Assembly (NCBI RefSeq): GCF_039523235.1
Contig: NZ_BAAAEX010000019.1
Direction: 5' to 3' (one strand)
Origin: Castellaniella ginsengisoli
GTDB taxonomy: Bacteria; Pseudomonadota; Gammaproteobacteria; Burkholderiales; Burkholderiaceae_B
DNA length: 10,568 nucleotides
In this document: one piece after another, positions 5,107-10,568 of the stretch
Layout: each line of letters begins with the position of its first letter
Numbering within the stretch: the stretch's first letter is position 1
Translations under genes and position numbers: made by a program
Notes under the pieces: generated by a model
What the model saw: the letters and a program-made list of their open reading frames with translations, nothing else
The model's database searches: none
What the model was told of the DNA's origin: nothing

Positions 5107-5511
5107 ATGACCATGCACACCAGCGGTACACAGCCCAGCCACCAGGGCTCCACCGCCCAGACACCAGCGACCCACCAAAACCCCAACATCTACCCCGTGT
5201 TCAAGGGGCTGGGACGCAAGGCCACCTTCATGGGCATTCCCACGACGCTCATGCTCGGGGCCTTTGTCTGCGTGGCAGTCATCGCCATGACGGCGGGCCT
5301 TGCCTGGTGGGGGCTGCTCTTTGTGGTGATGCCAGCGCTGGCGATTGCCACCCGTGACGACGACAAGGCGCTCGATGTCCTGTGGCTGGAGCTCAAGACC
5401 CGGCGCACCAACCGTAACCAGCGCTTCTGGCGCGGATCCAGCTACGCGACCCAAGGCTATCACCGCGATAGGCCCTGGCGCCGCCTTATTCACCGAAGGA
5501 ATCACCCATGA
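5107..5511 (+). CDS. virB3: VirB3 inner-membrane protein
   Basis: This is a 134-residue VirB3 homologue, a small membrane protein that works with VirB4 in pilus biogenesis. The signature is NIYPVFKGLGRKATFMGIP (27-45) followed by transmembrane stretches at about 46-63 and 66-81 and the D84-D-D-K motif leading to LWLELKTRR (92-100). The C-terminal part is basic. The N-terminal 26 residues are polar (Thr, Gln, Ser, His) and longer than in many VirB3 proteins; a second ATG lies two codons downstream at 5113. GGAAG of the virB2 end serves as ribosome binding site. The stop overlaps the virB4 start in an ATGA arrangement, so VirB3 and VirB4 are probably made in coupled fashion. Confidence 0.9.
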   Translation: MTMHTSGTQPSHQGSTAQTPATHQNPNIYPVFKGLGRKATFMGIPTTLMLGAFVCVAVIAMTAGLAWWGLLFVVMPALAIATRDDDKALDVLWLELKTRRTNRNQRFWRGSSYATQGYHRDRPWRRLIHRRNHP

Positions 5512-7937
5512 CAGCAGCTGCAGCTCTCGCCGTCGATGAACGGCTGGTTTCCCGCTACCTGCCCTATTCCCATCATGTCACAGACCACATCATCGCCTGC
5601 GACAACCATGAATACCTGGCGGTCATCAAAGTGGCCGGACGGGCCCCAGACGCCTACGCCCAGCCGGAATTGAAAGCATGGATCGAAGCCCTGCACAATG
5701 TGCTGCGCGGCCTGCCCATGGGGTCGCTCGGCCTCTATTCGCACATCATCCGCAGGCGCGTGACGGAATACCCGGAGAGCACTTTTGCCCAGCCCTTTGC
5801 CGCCCAGTTCGATGCGGCCTATCGGGCCACCTTCGATACCTCGGGCCTCATGGTGAACGACCTGTACCTGACGGTTCTCATTCATCCGGTCGAAGACCCG
5901 GTGCTGGGTACCTTCGCCAGCCTGGAGAAGGCCAACTGGCAGCGCCTGGCACACTGGCAGGCCGAATCCATCGAGCGACTGACCAGCACCCTGCGGGCGC
6001 TCACAGCGGGCCTGTACCGCTACGATCCACAAATCCTCGGCATCGCGGACCGCAACGGCCTGGCCTTCAGCGAAACGGCTGAATTCCTGGGCTTCCTGCT
6101 CTCGGGCTTCCACCGGCCCGTGGCCATCAACCGGGAGCGCTTGCGCGAGACCCTGCCCCATGCACGGCCCATCTTCGGGCAGCACGGGGAGCTGGGCGAA
6201 CTGCGCACTGTGGCCGGATCCCGGATCTTTGGCATGATGGAGCTGCGCGACTATCCAGAAACCACGAAACCCGGCCATCTGGATCGCTTGCTGGGCCTGC
6301 CCCACGAATTCGTGCTCACCCAGTCCTGGGGCAGCCACACAGGGGCCGCAGCGAAGAAGCTCGTGAAAAAGCACCACAAGCTGCTGGTCGATTCCGGTGA
6401 CGATTCAGCGAGCCAGGTGGCGCAGCTCTCGGACGTGATGGATGACCTGACCTCGGCCCGTCTGGGGCTGGGCGATCACCACGCCACGATCCTGATCTAC
6501 GGCAACACGGCTGAAGGCGTGCGCCAGGCGCTCGCCCAGACGGCCACGGCTCTGGCCGAAGACGCGGTGGGGTTTCGGCCGCTGGATCGGGCCCTGGAAG
6601 CAGGCTTCTGGGCACAGCTGCCGGGCAACTGGCACTGGCGACCCCGGCCAGTGCCGGTCACCTCGCTCAATTTCCTGTGCTTCTCCAGCCTGCACAATCA
6701 GCTGACTGGCAAGCCCGCAGGCAACCCCTGGGGGCCGGCGGTCACCATGCTGAAGACCCAGACCGGATCGCCCTTTTTCTTCAACTTTCACGCCTCCACC
6801 GAAGACCTGGACGAGACCGGCAAGCGGCGGCCTGGCAACACCATGATCATCGGCATGACCGGCACCGGCAAAACCGTGCTGCAGGGCATGTTGCTCACGC
6901 AAGCCCAGAAGTTTGGCGCAACCTGCGTGGTCTGGGACAAGGACCAGGGCATGCAGGTGCTCATCATGGCCTTGGGCGGGCGTTACTTCAACATCCGCCT
7001 GGGCGAAGCCACCGGCTGGAATCCGTTTCAGATGGAGCCGACCAAGGGCAATGTCGCCTTCATGGTGCGCCTGGTGGTGTACCTGGCCGAACGTCGGGGC
7101 GAAGCGGTGAGCACCCGTCAGCGGGCCGACATCACCCAGGCCGTGCAGCAGCTGGTGACACTCATCGACCAGCCTACCCGGACCTTGTCCACCCTGAACA
7201 CGCTGCTCCCGAACCCCTACAGCGAGGACGAGTCGCACAGCACCATCCATGCGCGGCTCGCCCCCTGGTGCCAGGGTGGGGAATACGGCTGGGTGTTCGA
7301 CAATCCCGGCGATCACCTGGATCTGGAGGCCGCGAGCGGCAAGCCTGCAATCTTTGGCTTTGATCTGACCGAACTGCTGGATGATGATGACGTGCGCGGG
7401 GCCGCCACCCTGTATCTGAAGCATCGGATCGACGCCCTGTATGACGGACGGCGCATCATCAATCTGTATGATGAGTGCCAGCACCCCTTAAAGGACGCGC
7501 ATTTTCAGGAGTCCATGCAGGACGCGAGCCGCACCATTCGCAAAAAGAACGGCGTGCTGGCCTTTGCTACCCAGGAACCGGGGGCCATCACCGAAAACCC
7601 GGTGGGACCGTCCCTGGTGCAGCAGACCGCGACGCTCATCCTCTTGCCCAACCCCAAGGCCCGCGCCCGCGATTACATCGAAGGCTTCGGGCTCACACCT
7701 GCGGAATTCGCCCTGCTGCAAAGCCTGGGCGAAGCCAGCCGCAAATTCCTGGTCAAGCAAGGGGCGAGTGTCACCGTGGCGCAGCTGGACTTATCCGGTT
7801 GCGAAGACGAGCTGCTGGTCTTCTCCGGCAGCCCGGACATGGCTGAGATTGCGGAACAGGCGGTGGCCGAGGCCGGTTCGGATCCCGCCGCCTGGTTGCC
7901 CGTGTATCTGGCTGCTGTCCGACAGGCGCACCGTTAG
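5508..7937 (+). CDS. virB4: VirB4 type IV secretion ATPase
   Basis: This 809-residue protein is the large ATPase that powers pilus assembly and substrate transport at the inner membrane. The length is normal for VirB4/TrbE proteins. The N-terminal half (about 1-420) is the CagE/TrbE/VirB domain, which contacts VirB3. The C-terminal half holds the AAA+-like motor: Walker A G449-M-T-G-T-G-K455-T456, a following V-V-W-D-K-D segment (474-479), L-G-E-A-T-G-W-N-P-F (498-507), Walker B in R-I-I-N-L-Y-D655-E656, and the A-T-Q motif at 687-689. The Walker B glutamate is followed by C-Q-H where many relatives have A-W. Start at 5508 follows GAAGGA (5494-5499) with ATGA overlap to virB3. No frameshift or stop interrupts it, so this gene looks functional although the operon is cut further on. 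Confidence 0.95.
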   Translation: MTAAAALAVDERLVSRYLPYSHHVTDHIIACDNHEYLAVIKVAGRAPDAYAQPELKAWIEALHNVLRGLPMGSLGLYSHIIRRRVTEYPESTFAQPFAAQFDAAYRATFDTSGLMVNDLYLTVLIHPVEDPVLGTFASLEKANWQRLAHWQAESIERLTSTLRALTAGLYRYDPQILGIADRNGLAFSETAEFLGFLLSGFHRPVAINRERLRETLPHARPIFGQHGELGELRTVAGSRIFGMMELRDYPETTKPGHLDRLLGLPHEFVLTQSWGSHTGAAAKKLVKKHHKLLVDSGDDSASQVAQLSDVMDDLTSARLGLGDHHATILIYGNTAEGVRQALAQTATALAEDAVGFRPLDRALEAGFWAQLPGNWHWRPRPVPVTSLNFLCFSSLHNQLTGKPAGNPWGPAVTMLKTQTGSPFFFNFHASTEDLDETGKRRPGNTMIIGMTGTGKTVLQGMLLTQAQKFGATCVVWDKDQGMQVLIMALGGRYFNIRLGEATGWNPFQMEPTKGNVAFMVRLVVYLAERRGEAVSTRQRADITQAVQQLVTLIDQPTRTLSTLNTLLPNPYSEDESHSTIHARLAPWCQGGEYGWVFDNPGDHLDLEAASGKPAIFGFDLTELLDDDDVRGAATLYLKHRIDALYDGRRIINLYDECQHPLKDAHFQESMQDASRTIRKKNGVLAFATQEPGAITENPVGPSLVQQTATLILLPNPKARARDYIEGFGLTPAEFALLQSLGEASRKFLVKQGASVTVAQLDLSGCEDELLVFSGSPDMAEIAEQAVAEAGSDPAAWLPVYLAAVRQAHR

Positions 7938-8016
7938 GCAAACCAGCGCCCGGACCATTTTCGTGACGCCACGAAGATGATCGCCTCACGGGTCGCCATT
8001 ACAAGGAAACCACAGC

Positions 8017-8589
8017 ATGAAACATGAGCACCATGCTCAGGATCGGCTGCGTGCGGACGAATCGCGCCGCCAGAACCTGGAGCGGTCACAGCAGGACAGC
8101 CATCAATCGGCACACGATCACCATCGCGACCCTGCCTTTTACGACCGACTGGGCCTGACCGGCCCTGAATCAGAACCCGATCCTCCCGAAGAACGGTTCC
8201 TGATTTCGATCTATGGCGAACGCTGGACCCCTGAAGACCGGGAGGCAGGCCAATTCAGCGAAGGCACCGTCGAAATTGAACGCGAAGCCGTCAATGCCAA
8301 CGAACTGCAGCGCATCGGCCAGGACTACGGCCTGGACCTGCCTTCTGCCTCCGATCCCCGCTACACGCCGTATCTCTGGTTTTCGTCCAGCGCCCCGCGC
8401 GAGGATCAGGAGTATTTCGAGCAAGGTGTACACAAGTATTACAGCCTGCATATCCACGAAGTGAATGGCCATCGGCCAGAACCGGCCGACATCCAGCGGA
8501 TTGCTGATCTCATTGGTGTGCGCTTCGATCACCCTATGCAACTGGAGCCTCCAGCGCACGAACAGGAGGGCCCCGACCTATGTCTGTGA
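8017..8589 (+). CDS. Hypothetical protein, 190 residues, in the transfer operon
   Basis: I do not recognise this gene. It lies 79 bp after virB4 in the same direction, with AAGGAA (8002-8007) upstream of the ATG. The N-terminal 40 residues are polar and rich in His, Arg and Gln (H3, H5, H6, H29, H33, H35, H36) and probably disordered. A compact domain follows: F61-L-I-S-I-Y-G-E-R-W (61-70), ELQRIGQDYGLDLP (96-109), YTPYLWFSS (116-124), YYSLHIHEVNGHRP (141-154) and DIQRIADLIGVRFDHP (158-173). This is a mixed alpha/beta pattern without signal peptide or membrane helix. A cytosolic role such as regulation or DNA handling during transfer is possible, but unsupported. It overlaps the next gene by 10 bp. 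Confidence 0.75.
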   Translation: MKHEHHAQDRLRADESRRQNLERSQQDSHQSAHDHHRDPAFYDRLGLTGPESEPDPPEERFLISIYGERWTPEDREAGQFSEGTVEIEREAVNANELQRIGQDYGLDLPSASDPRYTPYLWFSSSAPREDQEYFEQGVHKYYSLHIHEVNGHRPEPADIQRIADLIGVRFDHPMQLEPPAHEQEGPDLCL

Positions 8590-8783
8590 CCCCTGCAAAC
8601 CTTGACCGGCCACCCACCGCCGACGAAGCCATGGGCATGGCCTGGTGGAACATCCTGACACCATCGGAACGCGCGACCTGGCTTACAAAAGCTGAGCCCG
8701 CCTGCAGCGTGGCTGATGCCTGGGCCGCCTTCAAACGGCACCAGACGACCCTCACCAACCCATCACCACAGGACACCCCATGA
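8580..8783 (+). CDS. Hypothetical small protein, 67 residues
   Basis: The function is unknown. The protein has a single conserved-looking core: A21-W22-W23-N-I-L-T-P-S-E-R-A-T-W34-L, then S43-V-A-D-A-W48-A-A-F-K (43-52). Four tryptophans and this spacing suggest a small helical bundle. I recall similar WWN..L...ER..WL proteins in mobile elements, without known role. It starts within the end of the 190-residue gene, 10 bases after AGGAGG (8564-8569), and its stop overlaps the following ATG in an ATGA arrangement. The three genes between virB4 and virB5 are thus linked by overlaps. Confidence 0.7.
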   Translation: MSVTPANLDRPPTADEAMGMAWWNILTPSERATWLTKAEPACSVADAWAAFKRHQTTLTNPSPQDTP

Positions 8784-9163
8784 ACCGACGACATTTCATT
8801 GCCGCCACCGGCGCCACCCTGCTGACTATCCTGGCCGGATGCAAGACGGAGCCGGATGGGGAGAAGTTCGTGGGGTATTGGTTGACCGACCTGGGGCGTT
8901 ATCCGCCCACCCTCATCCACATCAAGCGCAATGGCGACAGCCTGCTGTTTACCGTGAACGGCTGGAACAACATTGGCAAGGTCGGCTATCGGGTTCACAC
9001 CGTCCCAGCGACACCTGGTGCCGCTGACAATATTCTGGTCGTGGCAGGCACAAAACACATTGCCTATGACGAAGCCTCCGATCAGATCACCACGGACGGC
9101 ACGACGGCCAAACGCATTACCCAAGCAGAGTACGAAGCCGAGCTGACGAAAAAGCGCGGCTGA
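8780..9163 (+). CDS. Putative lipoprotein; candidate entry-exclusion protein
   Basis: This is a 127-residue protein with a lipoprotein signal: N-R-R-H-F-I at 2-7, a hydrophobic core, and lipobox L18-A-G-C21. The R-R-x-F-I start also resembles a Tat motif, so either export route may apply. The mature part is short and beta-rich: YWLTDLGRYPPTLIHIKRNG (34-53), then a LLFTVNGWNN segment (56-65), N-I-L-V-V-A (85-90), and a charged C-terminus (AEYEAELTKKRG). The fold resembles small periplasmic beta-sandwich lipoproteins. Several conjugation systems encode a small lipoprotein that blocks entry of a second copy of the same element (Eex of IncN/IncP-like systems), and position inside the virB operon fits this. 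A VirB7-type structural lipoprotein would be much shorter. Function is inference. Confidence 0.7.
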   Translation: MNRRHFIAATGATLLTILAGCKTEPDGEKFVGYWLTDLGRYPPTLIHIKRNGDSLLFTVNGWNNIGKVGYRVHTVPATPGAADNILVVAGTKHIAYDEASDQITTDGTTAKRITQAEYEAELTKKRG

Positions 9164-9179
9164 TCTGCCAGCCAACCTG

Positions 9180-9235
9180 ATGGGCCTACCTGAAAGGACA
9201 GGCCCATGTCCTGGGTAGCGTCTGTTACCCATTTT
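9180..9235 (+). promoter_or_regulatory. Possible attenuator in the virB5 leader
   Basis: The 85-bp gap before virB5 holds three hairpins. ATGGGCCT (9180-9187) pairs with AGGCCCAT (9200-9207). AGGACA (9195-9200) pairs with TGTCCT (9207-9212); this shares bases with the first, so the two exclude each other. TGGGTA (9212-9217) pairs with TACCCA (9226-9231) and is followed by TTTT (9232-9235), a weak terminator form, just before the virB5 Shine-Dalgarno. The arrangement could set the ratio between upstream and downstream virB genes. All pairings are seen in the sequence; regulation is inferred. Confidence 0.4.
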
Positions 9236-9248
9236 CCTTGGAGGACCC

Positions 9249-9959
9249 ATGACACGCTGCAAGCTGCTTGTAGCGGGCATTGCCCTGTCCGCTGCTTTCA
9301 TAAATCCCGCCCACGCCAGTGGCATTCCCACCATCGATGCCGCCACCATCGCCCAGCTGCAGGAACAGCTGCTCACCGCCCGAGATCAACTGAAGAACCT
9401 GACCGAACAACTGGCAACCGCCAAAAGCCAGCTGGCAGCCTTCACCCAATCAAGCGGCTATGGCGACGTGGTGGGTAACCCCGACATTCGCAACCAGCTG
9501 CGTGCGGCCCTGCCCAATAGCGCCCAGGATCTGCTCGACCGCTCCGGCGGATCCAGCCTGGATGGCGACGTGGACCGGATCACCGATCAAGTGATGGCCC
9601 CCGTCAATTTCCAAGAGGATCGCCAGACGCTGTCCAAACGAGCGCTGAACATCGAGGCCACGTCCAAAGCCATGAGCCAACGTGCCTACGATTCGATGAC
9701 TCGACGTCTGGCCAATGTAGATGCCCTGCAGGACAAGATCAATCAGACCACCAACCCCAAGGAAATTGCCGAACTGCAGGCACGCATCCAGATCGAACAG
9801 GCCAACATCCAGGCCGAACAAGTGCGCATCCAGCTTGCCTCCCAGCAGCTGGAAGCTGAACGTCATCTGCTGCAGGCTCGTGCAGAACGCGTCTATGGCG
9901 GGTGGTTCGGCAACAAATCAGGCGAAAACAAAGGCGACGCCGCAAACCCACAACCATAA
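9249..9959 (+). CDS. virB5: VirB5/TrbJ minor pilin
   Basis: This is a 236-residue exported protein of the VirB5 family, the pilus-tip adhesin-like component of P-type type IV secretion systems. Signal peptide 1-23 ends A21-H-A23 before S-G-I-P-T-I-D. Residues 33-66 form a long amphipathic helix (QLQEQLLTARDQLKNLTEQL onward). A middle loop (about 72-118) includes GSSLDGDVDRITDQV. Residues 125-220 form further long helices and coiled coil (ELQARIQIEQANIQAEQVRI). This helical bundle with an N-terminal signal is the VirB5 pattern. The start at 9249 follows GGAGG (9240-9244). The next gene begins 9 bp after its stop. Confidence 0.87.
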   Translation: MTRCKLLVAGIALSAAFINPAHASGIPTIDAATIAQLQEQLLTARDQLKNLTEQLATAKSQLAAFTQSSGYGDVVGNPDIRNQLRAALPNSAQDLLDRSGGSSLDGDVDRITDQVMAPVNFQEDRQTLSKRALNIEATSKAMSQRAYDSMTRRLANVDALQDKINQTTNPKEIAELQARIQIEQANIQAEQVRIQLASQQLEAERHLLQARAERVYGGWFGNKSGENKGDAANPQP

Positions 9960-9968
9960 GGCAAGACC

Positions 9969-10441
9969 ATGGCCGGATTTGAAACTTCCGTCACACCGCC
10001 TTCAGACGCCGACAACGTTGCACAGTGGGTGATGAGCCAGACAGAAAACGTCCTGAGTGATGCCGTCAACGGCCCTATGCAGGCCCTGTTCGAGGCCCTG
10101 ATGCCGGTCATCGTCGTGGGGCTTACCCTGCAGTTCGTGATCTACGCCTTTGCCCTGATGCACGGACAGGGCGGCATGACCGTCACCGAATTCTTTCGCA
10201 AAGCCATCATGGTTGTCATCATTTCCTTGTTCTTTGGTGCCGGTGGGCTGTACCAGAACGACATTGCCAAAGCCATGATCGCTCTGCCAGACGACGTGAC
10301 CCAGTTGGCGATGGGCACCAATAGCGTGGCCATAGAAGTGGACAAGCTGCAGCAGGAAACCGGCGAAGCAGCCAATGCCATGATGGGGGCCAGCAAACAG
10401 CCCTGGTACAACTTCATGCCATCGACCCGTGAAGTGCTGGT
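9969..10441 (+). pseudogene. virB6: VirB6/TrbL inner-membrane channel protein, truncated by the IS
   Basis: The N-terminal 157 residues of a VirB6-type polytopic membrane protein, which lines the inner-membrane passage for DNA, remain. Visible parts are a polar N-terminus, the first transmembrane segment ALMPVIVVGLTLQFVIYAFA (43-62), a second one at AIMVVIISLFFGAGGLY (79-95), and a periplasmic loop (about 96-157). Full-length relatives have roughly 300-350 residues and five or more membrane helices, so more than half is missing. The IS begins at 10442; the frame then runs through IS sequence to a stop at 10518-10520. The start at 9969 follows AAGG (9958-9961). Loss of VirB6 should abolish transfer unless an intact copy exists elsewhere. 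Confidence 0.85.
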
Positions 10442-10568
10442 TGAATCGCCCCGGGTTTTGAGGAGGCTCCAATTCTTGAGAAAATGGAGCCATGAGCAAG
10501 AACAACAAGTTTTCCCCTGAAGTCCGTGAACGCGCCGTGCGCTTGGTGCAGGAGCACCGTGACGAGTA
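10442..10568 (+). mobile_element. Right-hand IS3-family insertion sequence, 5' end only
   Basis: This is the first 127 bp of the same insertion sequence found at the left edge, here on the plus strand. It begins TGAATCGCCCCGGG directly after the virB6 codon for L157. Bases 10439-10441 (ggt) are the candidate target duplication on this side. With the left copy it forms an inverted pair whose 5' ends face the middle of the window. The right terminal repeat and the rest of the transposase are outside. No second open reading frame is visible. Confidence 0.85.
10492..10568 (+). CDS. IS3-family transposase OrfA, N-terminal fragment (right copy)
   Basis: The first 25 codons of OrfA are identical to the left copy (M-S-K-N-N-K-F-S-P-E-V-R-E-R start). 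A GGAG ribosome binding site lies just ahead of the ATG at 10492, inside the IS leader. The gene leaves the window and is partial only for that reason. Sequence identity between the two copies over the visible stretch suggests recent transposition or assembly from a collapsed repeat. Confidence 0.8.
   Translation, partial: MSKNNKFSPEVRERAVRLVQEHRDE

Noticed and set aside
6405..7484. Long minus-strand open frame opposite virB4, and a similar one at 5502-6377
   Set aside because: Both mirror the virB4 coding sequence, with repetitive Gly/His/Gln-rich translations typical of antisense frames.
1..10568. CRISPR array, tRNA or rRNA genes
   Set aside because: No regularly spaced direct repeats, no cloverleaf and no rRNA-like stretch were seen on either strand.

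Overview
The window is a fragment of an integrative and conjugative element (ICE), or of a conjugative genomic island, from a fairly GC-rich proteobacterium. A beta- or gammaproteobacterium is most likely, judging from the P4-type integrase, the TrbM/VirB transfer genes and the IS3-family insertion sequence. No chromosomal housekeeping gene is present. Both ends lie inside the same insertion sequence, in opposite orientation: 126 bp at the left and 127 bp at the right are reverse complements of each other. The insertion on the left cuts a tyrosine integrase gene and the one on the right cuts a virB6 gene.

Left recombination module (1-1142). After the IS end comes the N-terminal 230 residues of a P4-type integrase on the minus strand. 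Its AT-rich promoter region is bracketed by a 14-bp inverted repeat. Behind it is a rho-independent terminator for minus-strand transcripts, and next to that a short sequence identical in coding sense to the conserved 3' end of guaA (T-I-E-W-E-stop). The rest of guaA is absent. This is therefore best read as the attachment site of an element that targets the guaA 3' end, seen where the tail of one element copy meets the integrase-bearing head of another (tandem array) or of itself (excised circle).

Cargo (1143-2668). After about 440 bp without a convincing gene comes a two-gene operon: a 71-residue protein followed by a 197-residue protein with ADP-ribosyltransferase-like motifs. The arrangement is that of a toxin-antitoxin or defence module. 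A convergent 75-residue hypothetical gene follows.

Transfer region (2669-10441). A structured intergenic region with nested inverted repeats precedes a ribbon-helix-helix protein (probable relaxosome or regulatory protein). Then come trbM, virB1 (lytic transglycosylase), virB2 (pilin), virB3, virB4 (ATPase), three uncharacterised genes ending in a lipoprotein, virB5, and the N-terminal 157 residues of virB6. All read rightward with short spacings or 4- to 10-base overlaps, as in one operon for the mating apparatus. virB7 to virB11, the coupling protein and the relaxase must lie beyond the right IS if they exist.

The most interesting points are the guaA-type attachment junction, the putative ADP-ribosyltransferase two-gene module, the three-gene insertion between virB4 and virB5, and several untested nucleic-acid structures (upstream of the ribbon-helix-helix gene, inside virB1, before virB2 and before virB5).
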